A DNA stretch of 64,000 nucleotides from DAIOEK01 sp964648485. GTDB taxonomy: Bacteria > Chloroflexota > Anaerolineae > Anaerolineales > Anaerolineaceae. Under the pieces are notes generated by a model that was given only the letters and a program-made list of their open reading frames with translations, had not been told where the DNA came from and ran no database searches. The translations under genes and the position numbers were made by a program. Shown here one piece after another: positions 51,696-60,391 of this stretch. The stretch spans positions 1 to 64,000 of the forward strand of contig CAZYOF010000019.1 in NCBI GenBank assembly GCA_964648485.1, in the 5' to 3' direction. How positions within the stretch are numbered: position 1 is the first letter of the stretch; every line of letters begins with the position of its first letter.

Positions 51696-52361
51696 ATGGC
51701 TGATCGCAAAATTAATTTTCTAATCATTTTTACACTGGTATTCATGGTTGTTTCCAGTGTTTTTCCTTTCTCAACTGCCAATGCTGCCATTATTCCGGTA
51801 ACCGCAGATGGTGAAACCAACACATCTGGATTTTCAGTTTCTTACACGGAATTCTCAAAATCTGTGAGGGATGGTGAAGATCAAGTACGTGGCGTATATG
51901 TAAAAGATACTTTAGCGCTCAGGGTAATGCAGCAGCCTGCAGGAAAAGATGCATTTGTCTCATCTGTTGCGGGAGTTGCCACCCAATTCAGAATGGCTGA
52001 ACAATTTGGAACGATTGGTTTGCTGGCACATAATTTTGCCGGTGGAAGCACCTTCTCAGATGTAGAAGTCAACGATGAGATTTACGTTCTTTATGGTAGT
52101 GAAAAAACCGAGAAATTCATTGTAGAAAAAATACTGTCATACCAGGCGTTATCACCCAACAGCCCCGCTTCCAACTTCAAAGATCTGGTAACAGGTGAGG
52201 TAGTTTCAGCTTCTACACTCTTCGAAATGGTTTACAAAGGAGACCCCCACCTGGTAATGCAAACCTGCATCGCCCAGGATAACGAGTTATCGTGGGGCAG
52301 ATTATTCATCATTGCGGTTCCTTATGTTGTAGAGAGGGCATCTACTCTACCCACTCCGTAA
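51696..52361 (+). CDS. Secreted sortase-like protein under c-di-GMP riboswitch control
   Basis: The 221-residue protein has an N-terminal signal peptide or anchor (INFLIIFTLVFMVVSSVFPF, then STANA). The rest resembles a sortase domain: the putative catalytic His112 in GLLAHNFAGG, Cys191 in HLVMQTCIAQ (in place of TLxTC), and Arg202 in WGRLFIIA. A transpeptidase or protease acting on surface proteins is expected if the triad is real. No LPXTG-type substrate was recognised in the window. The last 20 bases overlap the convergent peptidase gene. Expression should follow c-di-GMP level. Confidence 0.8.
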   Translation: MADRKINFLIIFTLVFMVVSSVFPFSTANAAIIPVTADGETNTSGFSVSYTEFSKSVRDGEDQVRGVYVKDTLALRVMQQPAGKDAFVSSVAGVATQFRMAEQFGTIGLLAHNFAGGSTFSDVEVNDEIYVLYGSEKTEKFIVEKILSYQALSPNSPASNFKDLVTGEVVSASTLFEMVYKGDPHLVMQTCIAQDNELSWGRLFIIAVPYVVERASTLPTP

Positions 52362-53907
52362 ACATCTGGTTGAGATTACATTGACAGGCGGCTTCAAGGC
52401 TGTCTTTCATCTCCTGGGATGAGACGAGATCCCAGGAGAATTTTTTCACATATGCATGGAAGAAATTGTCCATCATTGTTTTACCATATCGTTGTTCAAG
52501 TCCATAGAAAAACAGGGCTCCTCGACCATAGACGATCGCGCTATAACTTCCATCAGCATAATATTCAACTGGCTTGCCAATTGGAATGGTTGCTCTATCG
52601 ACACGATCCCACCGTCCGTAGAAATCCTGTAAGTATCCTTGGGCAGCTTGAGTTCCATACTGTTCAACATAGTATCGGTATGTTGCATACTGCGTAAGTG
52701 ATTCATCCAGCCAGGGTTCATTCACCTGGTCATTTCCCACTTCGTTATATAACCACTGATGTGCAGTTTCGTGGGCAATGACTGACTCCAGAAGAACACT
52801 GTAAGGAACGCCATCAGAATCTTCATCCAGGTTATAGATTTGTTGATTGATTGTTGTCAGACCAGGATATTCCACACCCAATGCATTGGTATGAGTTGCA
52901 ACGACGTCAAATTCCCGGTATGGATAATCGCCCAGCAGATCAGAAAATGTGCGAATGGCTGTTGCCGCCGCAGTTAAGGCAGCCTTCCGACCGGCAGATA
53001 GATTGGCGGGTGCAAAACTTCTGACAGTAACCCCCGACACCTGTGTTTCTTCTTTAATAAGGTCTGAGCCAGCGCAAATATAGAAATCTCTCGCTGGACC
53101 AGCCGAAATAACTACATTTTGAAAACCGCTGTCTCTCTGGTTCTCGATCTGCTGTCCACTGGTTACAATAATTACATCTTCTGGAGCAATAATCCTTACC
53201 AGAAAAAATGCTGCATCGCTGTAAGTTACATCACCGAATTGAGGGGGAATCTCCTCATGCCATCCATTCTCATCGAAGACAGCCAGCATTGGGTAAAAAT
53301 GGGCAAGCGTCAGAAGGTTGTCGCTTGAGGAGAAGATGTTGTAATTCGCACTCCCATCCTCAGGCATTTGGTATGTATAAGAGAGGGAGATGATTACCGA
53401 CTCATCTGGTTTTAAATTTGTCTTTAGTGGAAGCTGCAAAACAGAATTAGCAGAAGATAATTGATATTTATTTATCTGTCCGTTTATTCGAATTTCATTC
53501 CATTGAATCGTCGCTCCAAACAGTGCAGGATACATACGAAAAACAATTTTATCCAGACTCTGATCCTCTGTATTGGTGAATAATACTTCCTGTATTCCTG
53601 AAATTTGCTTCAAGTCTTTATCAATCTTGATTTCGATTCGATAACGGGGGAAATGATCATACGTACTTATTTTCTCTAACTCTGTCGAATTCAGATCTTT
53701 TGTCAAGAGAGAAGTATCATCCCATGCATAGCTGAACACCTGGCTTTCAGTCAGGTCTGAATTTTTAAAAGGAATGACAGTTGAAGTAGCAGTTGGTTGA
53801 AACCGGGCGGGTGTTAAGGTGGTGAGGTCATACCGGGTAGTAAATCCCCCACAGCCACTTATTATGATACAAAGACTAAAACAAACAGGTAAGATTATTT
53901 TTATCAT
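52342..53907 (-). CDS. M1-family metallopeptidase-like lipoprotein
   Basis: The 521-residue protein has a lipoprotein signal peptide (LPVCFSLCIIISGCGG, lipobox ISGC). An N-terminal beta saddle domain (IEIKIDKDLKQISGIQEVLF) precedes a gluzincin domain with the zinc site H379-E380-x-x-H383 (HETAHQW) and third ligand E402 (WLDES), exactly 18 residues apart. A GxMEN-like exopeptidase segment is represented only by LGVEYPGL, so substrate choice may differ from true aminopeptidases. It is likely anchored outside the membrane and takes part in peptide degradation. Confidence 0.9.
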   Translation of the reverse strand: MIKIILPVCFSLCIIISGCGGFTTRYDLTTLTPARFQPTATSTVIPFKNSDLTESQVFSYAWDDTSLLTKDLNSTELEKISTYDHFPRYRIEIKIDKDLKQISGIQEVLFTNTEDQSLDKIVFRMYPALFGATIQWNEIRINGQINKYQLSSANSVLQLPLKTNLKPDESVIISLSYTYQMPEDGSANYNIFSSSDNLLTLAHFYPMLAVFDENGWHEEIPPQFGDVTYSDAAFFLVRIIAPEDVIIVTSGQQIENQRDSGFQNVVISAGPARDFYICAGSDLIKEETQVSGVTVRSFAPANLSAGRKAALTAAATAIRTFSDLLGDYPYREFDVVATHTNALGVEYPGLTTINQQIYNLDEDSDGVPYSVLLESVIAHETAHQWLYNEVGNDQVNEPWLDESLTQYATYRYYVEQYGTQAAQGYLQDFYGRWDRVDRATIPIGKPVEYYADGSYSAIVYGRGALFFYGLEQRYGKTMMDNFFHAYVKKFSWDLVSSQEMKDSLEAACQCNLNQMFTEWVE

Positions 53908-54010
53908 GGATCACCATCTTCGAACATTATAAATCAGGTTTCTGAGGCTAATATGATACAGAAGGCTGATTTTTATCATGTATGAAAAATCTCTTCCTGC
54001 ATGATTGAGA

Positions 54011-54016
54011 TATAAT
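54011..54016 (+). promoter_or_regulatory. TATAAT directly before a start codon (possible leaderless transcript)
   Basis: TATAAT at 54011-54016 ends 9 bases before ATG 54026, so the message would have almost no leader. No Shine-Dalgarno sequence is visible. The same layout occurs at the helicase gene (45945-45957). Confidence 0.4.
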
Positions 54017-54025
54017 AATTTAATC

Positions 54026-54508
54026 ATGGAACCAACTATTTATCCGCGAAAGTTACCTCCATTTCGAGCATTTCTACCTTTTTCGATTTTGCTGGCTGTG
54101 GTTGGTTGGGGTGGAATCATCTTTCTGGTAAACAATACCTTGCCAACTTTGGGTCCAAGATGGTTGTTCTTTTTTTTCATTACCATAGCCATGACTGGTA
54201 CTGGATTACCCATGATCGTGTTTTTAAATATCCGATTTCCGAGCATTCCTCCAATTGACACTAATGTTGTAATCAGGCAAGCTTCCTGGATCGGGGTTTA
54301 TGCAGGGGTTCTCACCTGGCTGCAATTGGGCAGGATCCTCACGCCAACGATTGGAGTAGCAATTGCGACTGGATTGGTTGTAATTGAAGGCTTTATTAGG
54401 ATGAGGGAGAAATCTCGCTGGAACCCTGATGATAAGTTGGAAAATTCTACCGAATCTGAAGACCAGATCTATGAAGGTTTTCTGCCGCCGGATGATCAAA
54501 TCGAATGA
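54026..54508 (+). CDS. Unknown membrane protein upstream of selA
   Basis: The start is ATG 54026 (MEPTIYPRKLPPFRAFLPFS); an upstream TTG at 54005 lies before the -10 element. The 160-residue protein has four hydrophobic segments (about 16-37, 44-64, 84-101, 106-124) and an acidic C-terminal tail (ENSTESEDQIYEGFLPPDDQ). No family is recognised. It overlaps selA by 4 bases (ATGA), so it heads the selA-peptidase-tsaD operon. Confidence 0.7.
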   Translation: MEPTIYPRKLPPFRAFLPFSILLAVVGWGGIIFLVNNTLPTLGPRWLFFFFITIAMTGTGLPMIVFLNIRFPSIPPIDTNVVIRQASWIGVYAGVLTWLQLGRILTPTIGVAIATGLVVIEGFIRMREKSRWNPDDKLENSTESEDQIYEGFLPPDDQIE

Positions 54509-55863
54509 AGAATAATCGTGCGCTGCCTTCTGTTGATGTGCTTCTCTCCAGCGAATCAGCGCAAATATTACGCGCCCAAATTGGAAGAAACCTGCTCTTG
54601 AAGGCAATCAGAGAAGTTCTGGATGATATCCGTATGGATAAAATATCCGGTATTCCTGATGTCCAGGGGATAATGGATCTTACAACAGTTCGCCTGCAAT
54701 CATGGTTAGAAGTATCCCTCATCCCGGTGATCAATGCTACCGGTGTCATTATCCATACGAATTTGGGAAGGTCTCCGTTATCAATTGAAACAATTGAGGC
54801 AATGACAGTAGTATCCCAAAATTACAACACATTGGAATATGATGCTGCCAGAGGTGTTCGAGGATCACGTCATGTTCATGCTCTGGAAATCTTAAAAAGG
54901 ATAACTGAAGCTGAAAGCGCACTGGTAGTCAATAATAATGCTGGTGCTGTTCTTCTTGTCCTTTCTGCACTGGCATCACGTAAGAAAGCTGCCATATCAC
55001 GGTCTCAACTGGTGGAAATTGGTGGCGGATTTCGTGTGCCAGATGTGATGCGTCAATCAGGTGTAAAGCTGGTAGAGGTGGGCACGACAAACCGGACAAG
55101 AATATCGGATTTTCAGGCAGCCTTAGATGATGGGGTCCGGGTAATCGTACGAGCTCACACATCCAATTTTAAAATTATCGGTTTTACTGAAGAACCTGCA
55201 TTTAGTGAGCTGGTAAAACTTGCCCACAGCTACGGTGCTATTGTGATTGATGATCTGGGGTCAGGATGTCTGGTTGAAACATCAACCTATGGTCTGACGC
55301 ATGAACCTACCATTCAGGATTCACTCTCTGCGGGAACCGATATTGTCTGTTTCTCTGGAGACAAACTACTGGGTGGCCCTCAAGCAGGAATAATTCTTGG
55401 AAAAGAAGTCTTGTTAAAAACAATTCGCAAACATCCCCTTGCAAGAGCGGTTCGGGCAGATAAGATTTGTCTTGCCGGACTGCAATCAACACTTACGCAC
55501 TATCTCAAGGATGAGTATGAGCAAAAAATACCTGTTTGGCAAATGATATCCATGTCACCAGAATTGATCAACCAGCGGGCAGTTTCGTGGCAGTCAGAAT
55601 TGAAGACGGGTGAAGTAGTCGATGGATTTTCAACCATCGGTGGAGGAAGCCTACCGGGAGAAACATTGCCAACCAAATTATGGGTGCTATCGGTTAGATC
55701 TCCTCAAACTTTTCTTGCCAGGCTTCGAAAGTTAGCTACTCCGATTATTGCGCGCATTGAGGATGATCGAGTTGTGTTTGATCCACGGACAATTTTCCCA
55801 GCACAGGATGAAATATTTCTTGGATTGGTTAAACAGGTTCTAAATCAAGGAGAACAGAGATGA
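54505..55863 (+). CDS. selA: L-seryl-tRNA(Sec) selenium transferase
   Basis: The 452-residue PLP enzyme converts Ser-tRNA(Sec) to Sec-tRNA(Sec) using selenophosphate. N-terminal tRNA-binding segment LPSVDVLLSSESAQILRAQI, then INATGVIIHTNLGRSPLS, VVNNNAGAVLLVLSALASRK, RSQLVEIGGGFRVPDVMRQS, and the PLP lysine K287 in FSGDKLLGGPQAG. The length fits bacterial SelA. selB, selC and selD are not in the window, and no in-frame UGA selenoprotein was recognised nearby. It overlaps the next gene by 4 bases. Confidence 0.95.
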   Translation: MKNNRALPSVDVLLSSESAQILRAQIGRNLLLKAIREVLDDIRMDKISGIPDVQGIMDLTTVRLQSWLEVSLIPVINATGVIIHTNLGRSPLSIETIEAMTVVSQNYNTLEYDAARGVRGSRHVHALEILKRITEAESALVVNNNAGAVLLVLSALASRKKAAISRSQLVEIGGGFRVPDVMRQSGVKLVEVGTTNRTRISDFQAALDDGVRVIVRAHTSNFKIIGFTEEPAFSELVKLAHSYGAIVIDDLGSGCLVETSTYGLTHEPTIQDSLSAGTDIVCFSGDKLLGGPQAGIILGKEVLLKTIRKHPLARAVRADKICLAGLQSTLTHYLKDEYEQKIPVWQMISMSPELINQRAVSWQSELKTGEVVDGFSTIGGGSLPGETLPTKLWVLSVRSPQTFLARLRKLATPIIARIEDDRVVFDPRTIFPAQDEIFLGLVKQVLNQGEQR

Positions 55864-57095
55864 AGAACGAACTAGATGCATTGATGAAACAGGATAACTT
55901 GGATGGAATATTTGTAATTGGTTCGGGTATGCATAATCCTCCCATGGTATATCTCACTGGGGGAGGGCATTTTAGTGATGCTATGTTGATCAAAAGACAA
56001 GGCGAAACGCCTATCCTATGTGTGAATCCGATGGAAAGGGAAGAAGCAGCCAAATCTGGTTTTAAAATCTACACATTTTCTGATTTTAATTATTTTGACT
56101 TGCTTAAACAAAATAATGGTGCGAAAGAACAAACTGAAGCTCAATTAATTAAATTATTTTTTGAAAAATCAGGCTTGACCAGCGGAAGGGTAGCCTTGCT
56201 TGGCAATATTGATATCAGTTTTTATTGGCCGGTTCTCCAGGCTTTTCAGAAGTTAATGCCAGAAATTTCGTTGATAGGTGAAGCAGAAAAATCTGTATTA
56301 GGAAAAGCCAGGATAACTAAAGACCGATCTGAATTAGACCGGATAATAAAAATGGGGAAAGTGACCACCAGAGTGGTTGGTAGAGTCGCTGACTTTTTAC
56401 AAACTCGCGAAGTGAAAGACGAAGTCCTTTATTTTGATGATAAACCGTTAACAGTTGCAGATGTAAAAAACCGAATAAACCTTTGGCTTGCAGAAGAAGG
56501 CGTGGAGAATCCTGAAGACACCATTTTCTCTATTGGCAGAGATGCAGGGATAGGGCATTCCTGTGGAAATCCAACAGATCAGATTACCCTGGGTAAGACC
56601 ATCGTTTTTGATATCTATCCATGTGAAAAGGGCGGTGGATATTTCTATGATTTCACCAGGAGTTGGTGTCTTGGTTATGCTCCAGGAGAAGCGCAAACCC
56701 TTTACAATCAGGTCAGGGAGGTCTATGAAACGGTAGTCCCTGCTCTAAAATCCGGTACACTTTGCAGGGAATATCAGAAAATGACTTGCGAATTGTTCGA
56801 AAAAATGGGGCACCCAACCATTCAATCCAATCCGAAGACAACCGATGGATATAACCATACTCTTGCTCATGGATTGGGGTTGAATGTCCATGAGAAACCC
56901 TGGTTTAGCACGTACGATCAATCTGAAGATGTGTTAGCTCCAGGAATGGTATTCACGATTGAACCGGGTCTGTATTATCCTGAAAGAGGGATGGGGGTGC
57001 GGATCGAAGATACATATTATGTGGATATGGATGGCAGCATTAAACTTTGTGTGGATTACCCTAAAGATTTCGTACTTCCGATGAAAGGACAATAA
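55860..57095 (+). CDS. M24-family metallopeptidase (Xaa-Pro peptidase-like)
   Basis: The 411-residue protein has an N-terminal creatinase-like domain and a C-terminal pita-bread domain from about 165. Metal ligands are recognisable in TIVFDIYPCEKGGGYFYDFT (Asp pair), HTLAHGLGLNVHEKPW (His) and MVFTIEPGLYYPERGMGVRI, EDTYYV (Glu residues). It probably cleaves X-Pro dipeptides or N-terminal residues. The start overlaps the selA stop (ATGA). Confidence 0.9.
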   Translation: MKNELDALMKQDNLDGIFVIGSGMHNPPMVYLTGGGHFSDAMLIKRQGETPILCVNPMEREEAAKSGFKIYTFSDFNYFDLLKQNNGAKEQTEAQLIKLFFEKSGLTSGRVALLGNIDISFYWPVLQAFQKLMPEISLIGEAEKSVLGKARITKDRSELDRIIKMGKVTTRVVGRVADFLQTREVKDEVLYFDDKPLTVADVKNRINLWLAEEGVENPEDTIFSIGRDAGIGHSCGNPTDQITLGKTIVFDIYPCEKGGGYFYDFTRSWCLGYAPGEAQTLYNQVREVYETVVPALKSGTLCREYQKMTCELFEKMGHPTIQSNPKTTDGYNHTLAHGLGLNVHEKPWFSTYDQSEDVLAPGMVFTIEPGLYYPERGMGVRIEDTYYVDMDGSIKLCVDYPKDFVLPMKGQ

Positions 57096-57098
57096 GGA

Positions 57099-58139
57099 AT
57101 GGCTATTCCCGCGCGGATACTGGGTATTGAATCATCTTGCGATGAAACAGCTGCGGCAGTATTGGAAGATGGTCGCAAACTTCATTCCAGTGTAATCGCA
57201 ACTCAGATAGATTTACATGCACAGTATGGTGGTGTTTTCCCTGAAGTGGCATCTCGCCAGCATATCCGTACGATCTATGGCGTGGTAGATCAGGCACTGC
57301 AAAAGGCTCATGTCACCCTTCAGGAGATCGATGCAATTGCTGTAACCCAAGGACCCGGGCTGGCAGGATCACTGGTAGTAGGTCTTAATATGGCAAAGGG
57401 TCTGGCACTCGGAAGGAACATACCTCTGATTGGGGTAAATCATCTCGAAGGTCATATCTATTCTGCCTGGGTATATCCTGCAGAAAGCTACCCGGATGGA
57501 ACACAACCTCCCCAAGAACCTAAGTTTCCCCTCATGGCATTACTCGTTTCTGGCGGACATACCGAGCTGATACTCATCAAAGACCACCTGCAGTATCAAC
57601 AATTAGGCAAGACGCAGGATGATGCAGCAGGTGAAGCATTTGATAAAGTTGCAAGGCTGCTCGGACTTTCATATCCGGGCGGACCTTCCATTCAACTTGC
57701 TGCGGAAGATGGAAATCCGAAAGCATTCAATTTCCCGCGTGCACGGCTCGATAATGAGTGGGATTTCTCCTTTAGCGGAATAAAGACCGCTGTTCTCCGG
57801 GCAGTTAAAAAGTATGAAGAGAATCACCTTCCTGTTCCTGTTGCAGATATGGCAGCCAGTTTTCAAGCTGCTGTCGTAGATACTCTCGTAACGAAAACCA
57901 TCAAATCTGCAGCAGATTTTAATGCAAAGGAAATCATCGTTGCTGGAGGAGTATCAGCAAATAAAGCATTGCGCGAGGCATTCAAACTCCATTCTTATCT
58001 TCCCGTACACATTCCACACATATCACTCTGTACTGATAATGCAGCCATGATCGCCAGCGCAGGGTATTACCGGTTAATTAACGGACAAATATCATCATTT
58101 GATATGGATGCCCTTCCCACATGGCCGTTAATTTCTTAG
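57099..58139 (+). CDS. tsaD: tRNA N6-adenosine threonylcarbamoyltransferase
   Basis: The 346-residue ASKHA-fold enzyme completes t6A at position 37 of ANN-decoding tRNAs. Signatures are ARILGIESSCDETAAAVLED, AVTQGPGLAGSLVVGLNMAK, the metal ligands in VNHLEGHIYS, LVSGGHTELI and VAGGVSANKALREAF. Length and motifs are standard. It is the last gene of the selA operon, 3 bases after the peptidase. Confidence 0.97.
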   Translation: MAIPARILGIESSCDETAAAVLEDGRKLHSSVIATQIDLHAQYGGVFPEVASRQHIRTIYGVVDQALQKAHVTLQEIDAIAVTQGPGLAGSLVVGLNMAKGLALGRNIPLIGVNHLEGHIYSAWVYPAESYPDGTQPPQEPKFPLMALLVSGGHTELILIKDHLQYQQLGKTQDDAAGEAFDKVARLLGLSYPGGPSIQLAAEDGNPKAFNFPRARLDNEWDFSFSGIKTAVLRAVKKYEENHLPVPVADMAASFQAAVVDTLVTKTIKSAADFNAKEIIVAGGVSANKALREAFKLHSYLPVHIPHISLCTDNAAMIASAGYYRLINGQISSFDMDALPTWPLIS

Positions 58140-58168
58140 TGTAACTTTTTCATAAGTTAATCATCAAA

Positions 58169-58777
58169 ATGATAAATCAACAAAATCAGGGTATTTCATT
58201 AGATAAGCTTCGAGCAGGTGATAAGTCAGAGCTTGCAAAATTGGTGGAGAATTACTCCACGCCGATCTACCGGATGGCTTCACGAATGCTTGTCTCAGAG
58301 CAGGACGCTGAAGATGTACTCCAGGAAACCTTTATAAAGGTGATGAATGGTATCAATAGCTTTCAAGAGAGGTCAGATTTATCCACCTGGATTTATCGAA
58401 TCGCTGTCAATGAGGCATTGATGCTTCTGAGAAAGGGAAAAAGAATAGTTGGTTCTTTAGAAGACCAGTCTGATTCCGATGAAAATGAAGAAGGTATGGA
58501 ACCAAAGGAAATCATTGACTGGTGTTGTCTGCCAGAAGAATCTTTTCTTGAAGTGGAAGTAAAAAACAAACTCGAAGAAGCTATTCACAACCTCCCTGAA
58601 AAGTACCGGTTAGTCTTTATTTTGAGGGATCTTGAAGACCTCTCCATAAGGGATACTGCATCATCCTTAGGCATAACTGAAATGACAGTAAAAACAAGAC
58701 TTTTACGGGCAAGATTGCAATTACGAGAGATGCTTTCAAAGTATTTTAGTGAAAGAATGGTGAATAAAAATGACTGA
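58169..58777 (+). CDS. ECF-type RNA polymerase sigma factor
   Basis: The 202-residue protein has sigma region 2 (YRMASRMLVSEQDAEDVLQE and TFIKVMNGINSFQERSDLST) and region 4 (LPEKYRLVFILRDLEDLSIR, EMTVKTRLLRARLQLREML), with an acidic linker of about 35 residues. It resembles group RpoE/SigW factors paired with zinc anti-sigma proteins. Its end overlaps the anti-sigma gene by 8 bases. The redox genes downstream suggest an oxidative or disulfide stress regulon. Confidence 0.94.
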   Translation: MINQQNQGISLDKLRAGDKSELAKLVENYSTPIYRMASRMLVSEQDAEDVLQETFIKVMNGINSFQERSDLSTWIYRIAVNEALMLLRKGKRIVGSLEDQSDSDENEEGMEPKEIIDWCCLPEESFLEVEVKNKLEEAIHNLPEKYRLVFILRDLEDLSIRDTASSLGITEMTVKTRLLRARLQLREMLSKYFSERMVNKND

Positions 58778-59030
58778 ACACTCTCATGATCATTGCCATG
58801 ACCTGCTGGGTCATCTTTCTGAATACATTGATGGTGAGATCTCTGAGGATCTAAAAAAAGAACTTGAGGAGCATATCCATAACTGTGAGAATTGCAGGAT
58901 TGTCCTGGATACAACCAAGAAAACCATATATCTTTATCAAAGAACGAATCTTGATAAAAAAGTACCTGAGGCAATGACTGAGCGGCTTTACCAGGCATTA
59001 AAACTGGAAGATTACCAAAGAGACAAATAG
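58770..59030 (+). CDS. Zinc-binding anti-sigma factor (ZAS/zf-HC2)
   Basis: The 86-residue soluble protein has the ZAS signature HxxxCxxC in HIHNCENC (about residues 34-41), with further His and Cys in HSHDHCHDLLGHLSEYIDGE. No transmembrane helix is seen, so it is a cytosolic anti-sigma factor of the redox-sensing RsrA type, which releases its sigma factor when the cysteines oxidise. It overlaps the sigma gene and is followed immediately by a zinc ribbon gene. Confidence 0.9.
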   Translation: MTEHSHDHCHDLLGHLSEYIDGEISEDLKKELEEHIHNCENCRIVLDTTKKTIYLYQRTNLDKKVPEAMTERLYQALKLEDYQRDK

Positions 59031-59213
59031 ATGGGCGAAATTTTTAATCAACCAAATACAGAAGAAGGTGAGCCTTCATCGGTGATATTTGAGAGATCCG
59101 GTGTAACTGACAGAATATGTCCGGCATGCCAGAAAGAAAAATTGATCTATGATCATTTTCTGAACCTGATTTGTCCTTCATGTGGTTATGTAGAAGGAAG
59201 TTGTTTCACCTGA
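59031..59213 (+). CDS. Small zinc-ribbon protein
   Basis: The 60-residue protein has two CxxC knuckles (ICPACQKEK and ICPSCGYVEGSC) separated by 16 residues, with an acidic N-terminus. It begins at the base after the anti-sigma stop. Its function is unknown; it may bind zinc or RNA, or modulate the sigma/anti-sigma pair. The stop is TGA followed directly by TAA. Confidence 0.75.
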   Translation: MGEIFNQPNTEEGEPSSVIFERSGVTDRICPACQKEKLIYDHFLNLICPSCGYVEGSCFT

Positions 59214-59223
59214 TAAGCGTAAT

Positions 59224-59238
59224 CTCCTCGGCGAGGAG
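59224..59238 (+). promoter_or_regulatory. Perfect hairpin upstream of the thioredoxin-fold gene
   Basis: CTCCTC (59224-59229), GGC, GAGGAG (59233-59238). One arm is Shine-Dalgarno-like, but the AAGGA at 59240-59244 is better placed for ATG 59251. The role is unclear, possibly mRNA processing or stability. Confidence 0.35.
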
Positions 59239-59250
59239 TAAGGATAAAAT

Positions 59251-59916
59251 ATGGAAAAATTATTAAATGAAGATGTAACTGTACAGGTAAAAGATGTATT
59301 GGCTGAAATGATGCAAAATCCAGTTAAAGTGTTATTTTTTAGTGGGAAAGAAAACTGCGATTATTGCGATCAAACGAAGCAATTACTGGAAGAAATTGTC
59401 ACATTAAACTCGGCATTATCTATTGAGAATTTTGATATCGATCGGGATGATGATGTTGCAAAGCAATATGCCGTTAGTGCGGTTCCGGCGATAGTCATTG
59501 CCGGGGTTGATAATGACCAATTGATTGATTATGGTATACGCTTTTTAGGGATACCTGCTGGACATGAATTTACCTCTCTTATCAATAGCATCCTGCTGGT
59601 TTCCAGCCGGGAACCTGGATTAAAACCAGCAACCAGAGAGTTTTTAGCAAAACTTGATAAAGAAATTTATTTGCGGGTTTTTGTAACCCCGACCTGCCCA
59701 TATTGTCCACGAGCTGTTACCCTCGCACATAGTATGGCACTGGAGAGCCCTTTCGTGCAGGCGGAGATGATTGAAGCGAATGAGTTTGCCAGCTTATCCA
59801 ATCAATACGGCGTCTCGGGTGTTCCACATACAGCGATCAATGATGGAGAAATTACGATGATCGGCTCCGGTCCAGAAGAGATGCTGGTGGAAGAAATTAA
59901 AAAATATCTAAATTAG
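59251..59916 (+). CDS. Two-domain thioredoxin-fold oxidoreductase (protein disulfide oxidoreductase/AhpF-N-like)
   Basis: The 221-residue protein is a tandem of two thioredoxin/glutaredoxin folds. The first has C36-D-Y-C39, the second C149-P-Y-C152 with the cis-Pro segments SAVPAIV and SGVPHTA. This is the protein disulfide oxidoreductase layout of thermophiles and the AhpF N-terminal domain. The N-terminal CDYC replaces a more common CxxC. It probably reduces disulfides for the adjacent OsmC peroxidase. No signal peptide is present, so it is cytosolic. Confidence 0.88.
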   Translation: MEKLLNEDVTVQVKDVLAEMMQNPVKVLFFSGKENCDYCDQTKQLLEEIVTLNSALSIENFDIDRDDDVAKQYAVSAVPAIVIAGVDNDQLIDYGIRFLGIPAGHEFTSLINSILLVSSREPGLKPATREFLAKLDKEIYLRVFVTPTCPYCPRAVTLAHSMALESPFVQAEMIEANEFASLSNQYGVSGVPHTAINDGEITMIGSGPEEMLVEEIKKYLN

Positions 59917-59938
59917 TCTATCGAGATATGGAGGGATA

Positions 59939-60355
59939 ATGGAAGCAAAAGTAACCTGGAATCAAAAGATGAGCTTTACCGGGATCGCGGAAAGCGGATT
60001 TCCCATCCCACTGGATGCCAAAGTGGAAGAAGGTGGTGATGGAAGCGGTTCAAAGCCTATGGAATTAATTGCAATCGGGTTAGCAGGCTGCACAGCTATG
60101 GATGTCATTTCCATTCTTGCTAAAAAGCGTCAGGCAGTCAGCAAATTTGAGGTGAGTGTGTCTGCCAGCAGAGCGGAAGAGCACCCGAAGGTCTTCACAG
60201 AAGCAACCATCTTATATAAAGTGACAGGTAAGGGGATTGATCCTGCGGCAGTTGAAAGAGCTATTCAGCTATCAGCTAAGAAGTATTGCCCGGCACAATC
60301 CATGCTCAGTAAGACTTTTCCAATTTATACCAAGTACGAAATTATTGAAGAGTAA
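59939..60355 (+). CDS. OsmC/Ohr-family protein
   Basis: The 138-residue protein has the OsmC fold: SKPMELIAIGLAGCTAMDVI with the first catalytic Cys, and SAKKYCPAQSMLSKTFPIY with the second. The family reduces organic peroxides using a Cys pair. It follows the disulfide oxidoreductase by 22 bases and ends at a strong terminator. It is more like YhfA-type OsmC than Ohr. Confidence 0.92.
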   Translation: MEAKVTWNQKMSFTGIAESGFPIPLDAKVEEGGDGSGSKPMELIAIGLAGCTAMDVISILAKKRQAVSKFEVSVSASRAEEHPKVFTEATILYKVTGKGIDPAAVERAIQLSAKKYCPAQSMLSKTFPIYTKYEIIEE

Positions 60356-60391
60356 AGAAGGTTAACTTCAAAATAGTCTTTAATTGGAAAT

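Noticed and set aside
59031..59250. Possible selenoprotein, because selA is nearby and the zinc-ribbon gene ends in TGA
   Set aside because: The TGA is followed immediately by TAA, so readthrough would add only one residue, and no Cys-containing family position falls there.
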